DNA of 64,000 bases from Pandoraea iniqua (GTDB taxonomy: Bacteria > Pseudomonadota > Gammaproteobacteria > Burkholderiales > Burkholderiaceae): assembly GCF_902459685.1 (NCBI RefSeq), contig NZ_CABPSF010000001.1, forward strand, positions 620,001 to 684,000, in the 5' to 3' direction. The notes beneath the pieces were generated by a model. The model ran no database searches. It had not been told where the DNA came from and was given only the letters and a program-made list of their open reading frames with translations. Numbering within the stretch: position 1 is the stretch's first letter; each line of letters starts with the position of its first letter. Made by a program: the position numbers and the translations under genes. Below are positions 48,762-57,637 of this stretch, piece by piece.

Positions 48762-49091
48762 ATGTCCACTCAGGCGCAGTACTACCAGCATCACGTCTTT
48801 TTTTGTCTGAATCAGCGCGAACCGGGCGCGGACCGGCCTTCTTGTGCGAATTGCAACGCTCAGGCGATGCAGGAATACGCGAAGAAGAAGGTCAAGCAAC
48901 TCGGGCTGGCCGGACCCGGCAAAGTGCGGGTGAACAAGGCCGGTTGCCTTGATCGCTGCGAACTGGGCCCGGTCGTAGTGATCTACCCCGAAGGGACTTG
49001 GTACACGTACATCGATGAGACCGATATCGATGAGATCGTCGAAAAGCATTTGGCGCAAGGCGAAATCGTCGAACGTCTGCTGATCGACTGA
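48762..49091 (+). CDS. Thioredoxin-like [2Fe-2S] ferredoxin
   Basis: 109 residues from MSTQAQYYQHHVFFCLNQRE at 48762. The cysteines FFCLNQREPGADRPSCANC and AGCLDRCELGP place the ligands of a thioredoxin-fold [2Fe-2S] protein (as in Aquifex/Azotobacter small ferredoxins). The C terminus YIDETDIDEIVEKHLAQGE is typical of the family. Electron partner unknown. Followed by a hydrolase gene in the same direction. Confidence 0.88.
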   Translation: MSTQAQYYQHHVFFCLNQREPGADRPSCANCNAQAMQEYAKKKVKQLGLAGPGKVRVNKAGCLDRCELGPVVVIYPEGTWYTYIDETDIDEIVEKHLAQGEIVERLLID

Positions 49092-49102
49092 CGCGGCCCG
49101 TC

Positions 49103-49138
49103 GTGCGCGTTAAGGCGCGCGTTCAGGCGCGCGTTCGG
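49103..49138. repeat. Three degenerate copies of a 12-bp tandem repeat
   Basis: Units GTGCGCGTTAAG, GCGCGCGTTCAG and GCGCGCGTTCGG begin 12 bp after the ferredoxin stop. Confidence 0.78.
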
Positions 49139-49236
49139 GTCTTATCAGGCGATACCAGAATCACGAGGCAATCCCGGCGCGACCGGGCATTGCCGGACTC
49201 ACCCGCTTTCATCAGGCTTCACGTCACGCATCACTC

Positions 49237-49866
49237 ATGAACGCTCAAACCGAACGCTTTACCATCGACGGCCCGGTCGGGGCCATTGAAATCGCTATCG
49301 ACCGTCCGGCGGGCGAATTGCGCGGCATCACGCTGGTAGCGCATCCGCACCCGCTCTTCGGCGGCACCCTCGATAACAAGGTTGCCCAGACGCTGGCGCG
49401 CGCCTTCGTGCAACTCGGCTACGCCGTCGTGCGCCCGAATTTCCGCGGTGTCGGCAAGTCGGAAGGCGAGCACGACAAGGGCATTGGCGAGCGCGACGAC
49501 TTGCTGGCCGTCATCGACTGGATGCGTCAGCAACCGGGCTGGGACACGCCCCCGCTCGCGCTGGCGGGCTTCTCGTTCGGCACGTTCGTGCTCTCGCACG
49601 TGGCCAAAACGCTGGCCGACGCCGGCACCCCCGCGCAACGTCTCGTGTTCGTCGGCACCGCCGCGAGCAACTGGGATGTGGCGCTCGTGCCGGCCGACAC
49701 GCTCGTCATTCACGGCGAAGTGGACGACACAGTGCCGCTCCAGTCGGTGCTCGACTGGGCGCGTCCGCAAACGCTGCCAGTAGTGGTCATCCCCGGTGGT
49801 GAGCACTTCTTCCACGGCCTGCTGCCGCTGCTCAAGCAGATCGTGGTCGATGCGTGGCGCTATTGA
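49237..49866 (+). CDS. Alpha/beta hydrolase
   Basis: 209 residues. AHPHPLFGGTLDNKVAQTLA and RPNFRGVGKSEGEHD are the oxyanion/strand blocks, nucleophile elbow GFSFG near residue 110, and the catalytic Asp and His in GEVDDTVPL and GGEHFFHG. The dienelactone-hydrolase-like small type is widespread next to 2Fe-2S ferredoxin genes in Burkholderiales. Substrate unknown. Confidence 0.87.
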   Translation: MNAQTERFTIDGPVGAIEIAIDRPAGELRGITLVAHPHPLFGGTLDNKVAQTLARAFVQLGYAVVRPNFRGVGKSEGEHDKGIGERDDLLAVIDWMRQQPGWDTPPLALAGFSFGTFVLSHVAKTLADAGTPAQRLVFVGTAASNWDVALVPADTLVIHGEVDDTVPLQSVLDWARPQTLPVVVIPGGEHFFHGLLPLLKQIVVDAWRY

Positions 49867-49991
49867 CACACATCGGGCGGATTTCGGGCGGTAACCCTCC
49901 CGACGCTGGGGTACGCAAATCACGGCGGGTATAATTCGTTCCTGAACCTGTCAGGCGATGCCGGGTCTATTGTTTCCGACATGCCTGGCAC

Positions 49992-50007
49992 CGGCACTTC
50001 GGTGCCG
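49992..50007 (+). promoter_or_regulatory. UUCG leader hairpin upstream of the carboxypeptidase gene
   Basis: CGGCAC, TTCG, GTGCCG: a stable tetraloop hairpin 109 bp before the start. A TATAAT at 49930-49935 is a plausible -10 for this gene. Confidence 0.45.
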
Positions 50008-50115
50008 CTGTCCTCTTCACCGTGCCGCTTTCGTGTTTTTCCAATCGCGACAGTGCGCGCGGTGCTCAATCAAGCGCAGATGCCCCTGAGCCTCACTTCG
50101 TTTCTCTCTTCGCCA

Positions 50116-51303
50116 ATGAAATTCAACGCTTCGCTGTCCCGTGCCGCCGCTGCCGCGGCGCTCGTCGCTTGTGGCTCGCTTGCTGCACTCCCGGCCCGTG
50201 CTCAACAGATTCCGCCGCCGCCGATGTCGGCCAAGGCGTGGACGATCGTCGACGTCACCAGCGGTCAGGTGCTCGCAGCCGGCGATCCGGAAGCGCGGGT
50301 GGAGCCGGCTTCGCTCACGAAGATCATGACCTCGTATCTGGTCTTCGAAGCGCTGCGCGACAAGCGCATTTCGATGGATCAGACCGTCATTCCGGGCGAA
50401 TCGGTGCGCAAGGTGGGCCGCGACGAGTCGCGCACGTTCATCGAAGCGGGCAAGCCGGTCTCCGTGCACGATCTGGTGTACGGCATGATCATTCAATCGG
50501 GTAACGACGCGTCCATCGCGCTGGCCGAACTCATCGGCGGCTCGCAGCCGGGCTTTGTCGAACTGATGAACCGTGCCGCGCAGCGTCTTGGCCTGAAGAA
50601 CACGCACTACACCAACGTCGACGGCCTGACCGACCCGCAGCACTACACGACGGTGGCCGATATCGCCACGCTGTCGACGCACATGATTCAAGACTTCCCC
50701 GAGTACTACAAGATCTACTCGGAGAAGAGCTTCACGTACAACAACATCCGCCAGCCGAACCGTAACCGCCTGCTGTCGCTCGACCCGACCGTCGACGGCC
50801 TGAAGACCGGCCATACGAAGGAAGCAGGTTACTGCCTCGTGTCGACGGCCTCGCGTCCGCTGCCGGGTACGCCCGGTGTGAACCGCCGCGTGCTGTCGGT
50901 CGTGGTGGGTGAGCCGACCGAGCGCGCACGCGTGCAGGACAGCCTCTCGGCGCTGAACTACGGCTATCAGAACTTCGACACGCTGCGTGTCTACGGCGCG
51001 AATCAGGTCGTGGCCACGCCCAAGGTGTGGAAGGGCAAGGAAAGCGAGCTGAAGATCGGCGTGAAGAAAGACACGTTCATCACCGTGCCGAAGGGCGTGG
51101 CCGACAAGATCAAGCCGCAGCTCGAACTGCGTGAGCCGCTGATCGCCCCGATCGCGAACGGCGCGCAGGTCGGCACCGTCAAGGTCATGGCCGACGGCAA
51201 GCAACTGGCCGAATTCCCGGTCGTGGCGCTGGCCGACGTGGCACAAGCAAGCTTCATCGGCCGCGCATGGGATGCGCTGCGCCTGATGTTCATGAAGAAG
51301 TAA
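50116..51303 (+). CDS. D-alanyl-D-alanine carboxypeptidase (PBP5/6 type)
   Basis: 395 residues from MKFNASLSRAAAAAALVACG at 50116, with a signal peptide ending near residue 29 (PARAQ). Penicillin-binding motifs: SLTK with Ser66 and Lys69, SGN at 128-130, KTGHT from Lys230. A C-terminal beta domain and an amphipathic anchor helix (SFIGRAWDALRLMFMKK) follow. It trims pentapeptide stems of peptidoglycan and sits on the periplasmic face of the inner membrane. The next gene makes D-amino acids, a fitting neighbour. Confidence 0.95.
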   Translation: MKFNASLSRAAAAAALVACGSLAALPARAQQIPPPPMSAKAWTIVDVTSGQVLAAGDPEARVEPASLTKIMTSYLVFEALRDKRISMDQTVIPGESVRKVGRDESRTFIEAGKPVSVHDLVYGMIIQSGNDASIALAELIGGSQPGFVELMNRAAQRLGLKNTHYTNVDGLTDPQHYTTVADIATLSTHMIQDFPEYYKIYSEKSFTYNNIRQPNRNRLLSLDPTVDGLKTGHTKEAGYCLVSTASRPLPGTPGVNRRVLSVVVGEPTERARVQDSLSALNYGYQNFDTLRVYGANQVVATPKVWKGKESELKIGVKKDTFITVPKGVADKIKPQLELREPLIAPIANGAQVGTVKVMADGKQLAEFPVVALADVAQASFIGRAWDALRLMFMKK

Positions 51304-51408
51304 GGACGATCCCGTGCCCTGACGCGTGCGCGTCGGGGCATGGGGGTATGGCCGAGCCGCATGACGGATCGGCGCCTCGCCGGTCAGGTCAGGCCGGCAA
51401 ACGCGAGG

Positions 51409-51429
51409 CGCGCCCCAGGGGCGCGTTTT
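51409..51429 (+). terminator. Rho-independent terminator of the carboxypeptidase gene
   Basis: CGCGCCCC, one base, GGGGCGCG, TTTT. A weaker hairpin without T run lies nearer the stop (about 51314-51341). Confidence 0.7.
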
Positions 51430-51466
51430 GCAATTTAGTCGTGCGCGACACGCGCCCCCTGCAAAC

Positions 51467-52315
51467 ATGGACAACCCCACCGTCTGGCTCAATGGCGACC
51501 TGATTCCGCTCAGTGACGCGAAGATTTCCGTTCTCGATCGCGGTTTCCTGTTCGGCGACGGCATTTACGAAGTCGTGCCCGTCTATCACGGCAAGCCGTT
51601 CCGTCTGGCGCAGCATCTCGACCGTCTCGAGCGCAGCCTCGCCGAGATTCGCATTGCCAACCCGTACACCCGTGCCGAATGGGAAGCGCTCTTCGCGCGT
51701 CTGTCGGCCACGTGTGCCGCCGATCCGCACAGTGTGTACGTTCAGGTCACGCGTGGCGTGGCGCCGCGTCAGCACACGTTCCCGAAGGACATCACGCCGA
51801 CCGTGTTCGGCATTGCTACGCCGCTCACGCTGCCGTCGCGCGAGAAGGTCGAGCACGGTGTGGGCGCCGTGACCCACGAAGACCGTCGCTGGCTCAATTG
51901 CCACATCAAGTCGACCTCGCTGCTGGGTAACGTGCTGATGGCGCAATATGCGGCCGATCACGACGTGCAGGAGACGGTGCAATTCCGCGATGGCTACCTG
52001 ACCGAGGCGTCGTCGAGCAACGTGTGGGTGATCAAGGGCGGTGAAATGTTTGCGCCGCCGCGCGATAATCGCATTCTGGAAGGCATTCGCTACGGCGCGC
52101 TCGAAGCCTTTGCCAAAGAATGTGGCGTGGCGTTCCATGAGCGCCCGGTGACCGAAGAGGAAGTGCGCAACGCCGACGAGCTGCTGATCACGTCGGCAAC
52201 CAAGGAAGTGCTGGCCGTCGTGCGTCTGGACGATAAGCCGGTGGGCGACGGCAAGCCGGGCCCTGTCTTCCGCGCACTGTATGCGGCTTATCAGCGAGCC
52301 AAGGAGGCGCTATGA
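51467..52315 (+). CDS. dat: D-amino-acid transaminase
   Basis: 282 residues from MDNPTVWLNGDLIPLSDAK at 51467. Fold-type IV PLP enzyme: catalytic Lys148 in HIKSTSLLGN, SVLDRGFLFGDGIYEV near the start, and EASSSNVWVIKGG and TSATKEVLAV motifs. It exchanges amino groups between D-Ala or D-Glu and keto acids for peptidoglycan. Its stop overlaps the YbeD start by 4 bp. Branched-chain transaminase is a less likely reading. Confidence 0.92.
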   Translation: MDNPTVWLNGDLIPLSDAKISVLDRGFLFGDGIYEVVPVYHGKPFRLAQHLDRLERSLAEIRIANPYTRAEWEALFARLSATCAADPHSVYVQVTRGVAPRQHTFPKDITPTVFGIATPLTLPSREKVEHGVGAVTHEDRRWLNCHIKSTSLLGNVLMAQYAADHDVQETVQFRDGYLTEASSSNVWVIKGGEMFAPPRDNRILEGIRYGALEAFAKECGVAFHERPVTEEEVRNADELLITSATKEVLAVVRLDDKPVGDGKPGPVFRALYAAYQRAKEAL

Positions 52316-52584
52316 CGCCGGAGAACAAAGAAAGTCTGCTGGAGTTTCCGTGCGACTTTCCCATCAAGGTGATGGGCAAGATGCAGCCGGATTTTGCGGA
52401 CGCCATCGTGGCGCTGCTGCGCGAGTTCGATGCCGAATTCGATGCGGCCACCGTCGAGATGCGTCCGTCGAGTTCGGGGAATTACCTCGGCCTGACAGTC
52501 ACGGTGCGCGCCCACTCGAAGGCCCACCTCGACGACATCTATCGCGCACTCACCGGCCACCCGATGGTCAAGGTCGTGCTGTAA
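52312..52584 (+). CDS. YbeD/DUF493 family protein
   Basis: 90 residues. LLEFPCDFPIKVMGKMQPDF and YLGLTVTVRAHSKAHLDDIYRAL are the family pattern of this ACT-like fold. In many proteobacteria the gene sits between dacC/dat and lipB; here lipB is 2.8 kb away. The role in lipoate metabolism or cell-wall biology is unproven. Confidence 0.92.
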   Translation: MTPENKESLLEFPCDFPIKVMGKMQPDFADAIVALLREFDAEFDAATVEMRPSSSGNYLGLTVTVRAHSKAHLDDIYRALTGHPMVKVVL

Positions 52585-52604
52585 CGCGGTTGAGATGTCG
52601 GGTG

Positions 52605-52633
52605 ACACGCCACGCGCGATGCGGGTGGCGTGT
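52605..52633 (+). terminator. Hairpin after the ybeD-like gene
   Basis: ACACGCCAC and GTGGCGTGT, 9-bp perfect stem with an 11-base loop, followed by TTACTCG. It starts 21 bp after the stop; termination is likely but the T run is poor. Confidence 0.55.
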
Positions 52634-52680
52634 TACTCGTGCGGTATTCATGGAGTACTCAGGCGACATTCACGCCGCAT

Positions 52681-53721
52681 TCACGCATGCGTCGGTGCGC
52701 CGTCGTCCGGCGGTAGCGCCGGTGCCAGCCCTAACTGAGCGTCCGTCGTCAGCGTGCCTGCGGTAGACGCCATGCCGGCCGCGAGCGCTTCAGGGCTCGC
52801 CTGCGCCGGACGGCGCTGCATATGCATCACGGCCTCGAAAGCCGCCATTTCCTCCAGAAACCACGTGCGAAACGCTTGCACGCGCTGTGTTTCCAGCACC
52901 CCCGGCGGACACACGAAGTAGTAATCCCATTCGCACGGCGTATCGACATCCGACAGGCGCACCAGCCGCCCCGCCATGATGTCGCCCACCGCCAGCGAGC
53001 GCCGCACCAGCGCCACGCCCTGACCAACGATGGCCGCTTGCGAAAGCATCCCCGAATCCTGATACATCATCCCCTGCGTCGGCTCGGGAATATCGAAGCC
53101 GGCCGCCGCAAACCATGGCGACCACGGCTCGCCCTCCGAGCGTAACAACGTGCTGTGCCGCAATTCCGCCGCCGACTGGGGCAGGCGCCCGCTGTTGTAG
53201 GTCGGCGCGCAGGCGGGGAAGAACACGTCTTCGAGCACTTTTTCGATGTGCAGGCCGGGCCAGTTGCCCTTGCCCATGCGCAGGGCGATGTCGACGTCGT
53301 CGCGCTCGAAGTCGATCAGCTCGGCGCTGCAACGCAGCTCCACTTCCAGTTCGGGATGCCGGTCGATGAAGCGCCCGATACGCGGCGTGAGCCAGCGGCT
53401 GGCGAACGACGGCATGGTGGTGAGCACCAATCGCCGTTCGCTGCGAGTCCCTGCCTGCAACTTGCGGGTGGCCTGCGCGATATCGCCGAGCGCGGCACGG
53501 ATCGACACCGCGTACTGCCGGCCAGCCGCCGTCAGGCTGATGCGCTTGCCGTTGCGGGCAAACAACTGCGTGCCCAGTTCCTGCTCCAGCGCGCGAATCT
53601 GATGGCTGATGGCGCCGTGCGTGACGAACAGCTCCTCGGCCGCGCGGGAGAAACTCTCCAGACGCGCAGCCGCTTCGAACGCGCGCAGAGCACTCAGATT
53701 GGGAAGTCTCCGAAGATCCAT
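52681..53721 (-). CDS. LysR-family transcriptional regulator
   Basis: 346 residues, somewhat long. The N-terminal helix-turn-helix reads FEAAARLESFSRAAEELFVT and HGAISHQIRALEQELGTQLF, followed by a GcvA-like effector domain (MPSFASRWLTPRIGRFIDRH onward). The last 50 residues are an Ala/Pro-rich extension. It is divergent from the DUF2917 gene and likely regulates it. Confidence 0.92.
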   Translation of the reverse strand: MDLRRLPNLSALRAFEAAARLESFSRAAEELFVTHGAISHQIRALEQELGTQLFARNGKRISLTAAGRQYAVSIRAALGDIAQATRKLQAGTRSERRLVLTTMPSFASRWLTPRIGRFIDRHPELEVELRCSAELIDFERDDVDIALRMGKGNWPGLHIEKVLEDVFFPACAPTYNSGRLPQSAAELRHSTLLRSEGEPWSPWFAAAGFDIPEPTQGMMYQDSGMLSQAAIVGQGVALVRRSLAVGDIMAGRLVRLSDVDTPCEWDYYFVCPPGVLETQRVQAFRTWFLEEMAAFEAVMHMQRRPAQASPEALAAGMASTAGTLTTDAQLGLAPALPPDDGAPTHA

Positions 53722-53757
53722 GTGAGCTTTATTCGCAAGGCCGTGAAAATATGTCGT

Positions 53758-53786
53758 TTGGTTAAGCGCTTGGCAGTCCCTATGAT
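53758..53786 (+). promoter_or_regulatory. Candidate promoter of the DUF2917 gene
   Basis: TTGGTT and TATGAT hexamers separated by 17 bp in the LysR/DUF2917 divergent region, containing the 8-bp palindrome AAGCGCTT at 53764-53771. Confidence 0.5.
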
Positions 53787-53821
53787 TCAGTCATTGTCTC
53801 GCACTGAGTGGGGGTCGTAAA

Positions 53822-54154
53822 ATGCAAAACAATTTGACAAAGGTCCAGTATTTTTACGGCATCCGGCCGGGCGAAGTCGTCAGTCTCGACTTGCACCATG
53901 AGCATACGCTCGTCGCACGCGGTGCGGCAGTCTGGGTGACGCGAGCCGGCGATCCGCGCGATTACTGGCTGATGCCGGGGCAACGCCTCGCCGTGGAGCC
54001 GGGCCGCCGTTACTGGGTGTCGTCGGACGACGGCGCTGAGGCCGAGCTGGAGCGCGAAGTGGCGCATCGTTTCCCGCTGGTGCGCGAGCTGCGCCGCTGG
54101 CTGGCGGGGCGTCGTGCGGCACGTGAGGCGAATTCCTGCGCATCTGCCGCTTGA
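53822..54154 (+). CDS. DUF2917 family protein
   Basis: 110 residues. IRPGEVVSLDLHHEHTLVARGAAVWVTRAG followed by DPRDYWLMPGQRLAVEPGRR is the conserved cupin-like core of DUF2917. A basic Arg-rich C-terminal tail follows (LRRWLAGRRAAREA). Function unknown; it is commonly paired with a divergent LysR regulator in betaproteobacteria, as here. Confidence 0.85.
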   Translation: MQNNLTKVQYFYGIRPGEVVSLDLHHEHTLVARGAAVWVTRAGDPRDYWLMPGQRLAVEPGRRYWVSSDDGAEAELEREVAHRFPLVRELRRWLAGRRAAREANSCASAA

Positions 54155-54337
54155 TTTGCCTGCGGGCCAACGGCCCTCGTGGGTTTCCACAACCGTCAAA
54201 CTTCACGCGTTCTCGCGGCAGATGATGCTGCGGAGCGCGTGAGTCGTTTTAAACATTCACTTGATGTCAATTGAATTCACATCAAGGCGCGCAATAATCA
54301 AACGAAAATACGCTGCGATAGCGGGAGATTTGACTGA

Positions 54338-55330
54338 ATGACGCAAGGTTCTACGCCGGCTGGTACGACGCCGGTCGCTTCCCAACTCGCCGCTTCCACG
54401 CCGGTTAAGCCCGGCAACACGGGGCAAGGCGCACCGGACGCCCATGCCGACGAGCGTCTGGGCCGCTGGCTGATGGTCGCCGCGATGGTGATTTCCGGCA
54501 CGATCGGCTACTTCGTGCTGATGTCCGGGCAGCCGGCGCTCAACGTGGTGTTCTTCCGGTGCCTGATCGGCGCGGCCAGTCTGTGCCTGTGGTGCGCGTA
54601 TCGCGGCTACTGGCGCGGCTTGCGGCTGGCGCGCTGGCAGATTGTGAACGTGACGCTCGGGGCCATTACCCTCGTGTCGAACTGGTTTTTCCTGTTCAGC
54701 GCTTACAAGCTCACATCCGTGGGCATCACGACGGTGGTCTACAACGTTCAGCCGTTCCTGCTGGTCATGGCGAGCGCCATCATCACGCGCGAGCGGCCAT
54801 CGATGGCGACCCTCGGGTTTCTCGGTCTGGCGTTCGCAGGGCTGGTGATTCTGGCTGAGCCGGGCGGCGTGCACGGCGCGGGCTACCTGCTGGGCGTGGC
54901 GAGCGCGCTGGCAGCGGCGTCGCTCTATGCCGCGACCACGTTATTCACTAAGAAGCTGGCCGGCACCCTTCGGCCGGAGATCATTGCCGCGCTGCACATG
55001 GTGATCGGCGCAGTGGTGTTCGTGTGGATGGCCGATTTCGGGCACCTCCCGGGCGGCCCCCGTCAGGTGGGCGCAATCGTCACATTGGGCCTGTTCCACA
55101 CGACCTTCATGTATCTGCTGCTGTACGGCGCGTTCCAGAAGGCGTCGACGTCGAGCCTTGCCGTGTTCGGCTTCGTGTATCCGGTGGTGGCGGTGGCCGT
55201 CGACTTCCTGGCGTTCGGCATCGTGTTGCACCCGACCCAATGGCTGGGCGGCGCGATGATTCTGGTCGCGGCCGGATGCTATGCCCGGGGGCTGGGCGCA
55301 ACGCCAGCAAAGAAGACAAGTGCGGCTTGA
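54338..55330 (+). CDS. DMT-superfamily (EamA) transporter
   Basis: 330 residues. Two EamA repeats with about ten membrane segments; WLMVAAMVISGTIGYFVLMSG opens the first, and GYLLGVASALAAASLYAATT and GLFHTTFMYLLLYGAFQKAS belong to the second. A hydrophilic 45-residue N-terminal Thr/Pro-rich extension precedes it. Probably a metabolite exporter; substrate unknown. It lies between DUF2917 and lipB. Confidence 0.88.
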   Translation: MTQGSTPAGTTPVASQLAASTPVKPGNTGQGAPDAHADERLGRWLMVAAMVISGTIGYFVLMSGQPALNVVFFRCLIGAASLCLWCAYRGYWRGLRLARWQIVNVTLGAITLVSNWFFLFSAYKLTSVGITTVVYNVQPFLLVMASAIITRERPSMATLGFLGLAFAGLVILAEPGGVHGAGYLLGVASALAAASLYAATTLFTKKLAGTLRPEIIAALHMVIGAVVFVWMADFGHLPGGPRQVGAIVTLGLFHTTFMYLLLYGAFQKASTSSLAVFGFVYPVVAVAVDFLAFGIVLHPTQWLGGAMILVAAGCYARGLGATPAKKTSAA

Positions 55331-55390
55331 GCGTGAACTTCGCCGCGTCGGTCCGAGCAAGACGCGGCGGGTTTCGTTAAAATCGCGTTC

Positions 55391-56116
55391 ATGACCTCCC
55401 CGATCGAAGTGTGCTGGCGCGGCACCGAAGACTACGCCACATCGTTCGACGCCATGCGCGCCTACACCGATGCGCGTGGCGCGCACGGCCCGGATCAACT
55501 CTGGATCGTCCAGCATCCCCCCGTTTATACGCTGGGACTCGCCGGCGACCCGGCTCACCTGCTTATCGCCGATAGCGGCATTCCCCTCGTCAAAGTCGAC
55601 CGTGGCGGCCAAATCACGTATCACGGCCCCGGCCAAGTGGTGATTTATCTGCTCGTAGACCTGCGCCGCCGCAAGCTTGGCGTGCGCGAACTGGTACGGC
55701 TGATCGAGCAGGCGGTGATTGATACCCTTGGAGCGTATAATCTCGCTGTTGAGCGCCGGGCTGGCGCGCCGGGCATCTATGTGAGCCCGGGCGACGGCAC
55801 CGAAGCGCATGCTGGCGCGAAAATCGCCGCTCTCGGGTTGAAAATCCGCAACGGATGCAGTTATCACGGCGTGTCATTGAACGTCGCGATGGATTTGCGC
55901 CCGTTCGACTGGATCAATCCGTGCGGTTACGCCGGTTTGCAAACCGTAGACATGGCCACGCTCGGCGTGGCCCCCCGCTGGGACGAAGTGGCCGCGCGAC
56001 TGGCGCAGCAACTCGGCCATCACCTCGAACAGCACCCCGCGTCGGCCGATGCCGCGCCACCCGCCGACGCTGCGCCCCACGCAGACTCGGCGGCCAGCGC
56101 GAACGCCGCCGCCTGA
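55391..56116 (+). CDS. lipB: Octanoyltransferase LipB
   Basis: 241 residues. [12 protein letters not shown] (71-82), the catalytic Lys144 in [11 protein letters not shown], and Cys178 in NPCGYAG are all in place. It transfers octanoyl from acyl carrier protein to lipoyl domains. A low-complexity Ala/Pro/Asp tail (about 213-241) is unusual. 23 bp before lipA, certainly in one unit. Confidence 0.97.
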   Translation: MTSPIEVCWRGTEDYATSFDAMRAYTDARGAHGPDQLWIVQHPPVYTLGLAGDPAHLLIADSGIPLVKVDRGGQITYHGPGQVVIYLLVDLRRRKLGVRELVRLIEQAVIDTLGAYNLAVERRAGAPGIYVSPGDGTEAHAGAKIAALGLKIRNGCSYHGVSLNVAMDLRPFDWINPCGYAGLQTVDMATLGVAPRWDEVAARLAQQLGHHLEQHPASADAAPPADAAPHADSAASANAAA

Positions 56117-56139
56117 ATGGACGCCTGGAAAGCCCCATC

Positions 56140-57144
56140 ATGACCACCACCGTGAACGACACCGCGAGCAAGGAAGTTCGCACGATCGATGGCGAATACG
56201 ACGCCACCGCCAAGCAAAAGTCGCAAGCCAAGACGGCGCGCATCCCGATCAAGATCGTGCCGATCGAGCGGTTGAAGAAGCCGGACTGGATTCGCGTGAA
56301 GGCGGCGACGCATACGTCGCGGTTCTACGAGATCAAGCAGATTTTGCGCGAGCACAACCTTCACACCGTGTGTGAAGAGGCAAGCTGCCCGAATATCGGC
56401 GAGTGCTTCGGTAAAGGCACGGCCACCTTCATGATCATGGGCGACAAGTGCACGCGCCGTTGCCCGTTCTGCGACGTGGGCCATGGCCGTCCGGACCCGC
56501 TCGACGTGGACGAGCCGCTGAACCTCGCGAAGACCATCGCGGCAATGCGCCTGAAGTACGTGGTGATCACCAGCGTCGACCGTGACGACCTGCGCGACGG
56601 CGGTGCTCAGCACTTTGTCGATTGCATTCGTCACGTGCGCGAGCTCTCGCCGCAGACCCGCATCGAAATCCTGACGCCGGACTTCCGCGCGCGTCTGGAC
56701 CGTGCGCTGGGCATCCTCAACGCTGCCCCGCCCGATGTGATGAACCACAATCTCGAGACGGTGCCGCGCCTGTACAAGGAAGCGCGTCCGGGCTCGGACT
56801 ATCAGCATTCGCTGACGTTGCTCAAGGAATTCAAGGCCGCGCATCCGGACGTTTCGACGAAGTCGGGCCTGATGGTCGGTCTGGGCGAGACGGATGAGGA
56901 AATTCTGGAAGTGATGCGCGATCTGCGTGCCCACAATGTCGACATGCTGACGATCGGCCAGTATCTCCAGCCGTCGGAGCACCACCTCGCGGTGCGTCGT
57001 TATGTGACTCCGGACACCTTCAAGATGTTCGAAGAAGAGGCCTACAAGATGGGCTTCACGCATGCGGCAGTGGGCGCGATGGTGCGTTCGAGCTATCACG
57101 CTGACGTGCAGGCACACGAAGCCGGCGTGGCCGACGCTATCTGA
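56140..57144 (+). CDS. lipA: Lipoyl synthase LipA
   Basis: 334 residues. Auxiliary cluster cysteines Cys78, Cys83, Cys89 and radical-SAM Cys104, Cys108, Cys111 (CTRRCPFC) are present, and the C-terminal RSSYHA serine ligand completes the auxiliary site. It inserts two sulfurs into octanoyl groups to make lipoate. Start is the ATG at 56140, 23 bp after lipB. Confidence 0.97.
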   Translation: MTTTVNDTASKEVRTIDGEYDATAKQKSQAKTARIPIKIVPIERLKKPDWIRVKAATHTSRFYEIKQILREHNLHTVCEEASCPNIGECFGKGTATFMIMGDKCTRRCPFCDVGHGRPDPLDVDEPLNLAKTIAAMRLKYVVITSVDRDDLRDGGAQHFVDCIRHVRELSPQTRIEILTPDFRARLDRALGILNAAPPDVMNHNLETVPRLYKEARPGSDYQHSLTLLKEFKAAHPDVSTKSGLMVGLGETDEEILEVMRDLRAHNVDMLTIGQYLQPSEHHLAVRRYVTPDTFKMFEEEAYKMGFTHAAVGAMVRSSYHADVQAHEAGVADAI

Positions 57145-57207
57145 CGCGATCGAAGCGGACTGCGCGCCATCGGGCCAAAACCCGAAGCCAGTTGAAGTAA
57201 AAAAGCA

Positions 57208-57236
57208 GCGGACTGTCCCAGACAGTCCGCTTTTTT
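57208..57236 (+). terminator. Rho-independent terminator of lipA
   Basis: GCGGACTGTC, three bases, GACAGTCCGC, six T: a perfect 10-bp stem 63 bp after the stop. Confidence 0.92.
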
Positions 57237-57637
57237 ATTGGGCGAAGCGCATAGCATGTGCAGCGGGGTCGGGTGTTGCGAGGTGCCGGTAGTCGTATTT
57301 CGAGCGCCGGCGTATTTCACGCGCCGGAAAAGTCATTACGAGCCATCACACACGTTGCCCGGTTCATCACGTAATACGCTCGTGAAACGCCTGCGACCGC
57401 AGGCAAAACCTGCCGAACGCTGGCCGTTCTACTGACAACTTCGGCTAATTCACTCGCCTGCATCGGTAACTCACCGGCGGCCGCGCCGAAATATGTTGTA
57501 ACAACCATCACCTTGTCGGCCCCTCGACGTTGTTTCAGAATATTGAAACCTTGTTTTGCTGGTCAAAACGAAGGGCTCGCCATTCTGCGATTCCGTTAGT
57601 CGTGAGCGAGCGTTCCGAACGTACGCGAGGAGACGGC
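57237..57637. other. Intergenic region before the N-formylglutamate amidohydrolase gene
   Basis: 401 bp without a gene. Apart from the inverted repeat at 57532-57549 and a GAGGAGA ribosome site at its end, I see no clear element. Confidence 0.5.
57532..57549. promoter_or_regulatory. Operator-like inverted repeat upstream of the amidohydrolase-IclR pair
   Basis: GTTTCA, six bases GAATAT, TGAAAC: perfect 6-bp arms, 88 bp before the start at 57638. IclR-family proteins bind sites of this general form. Confidence 0.5.
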
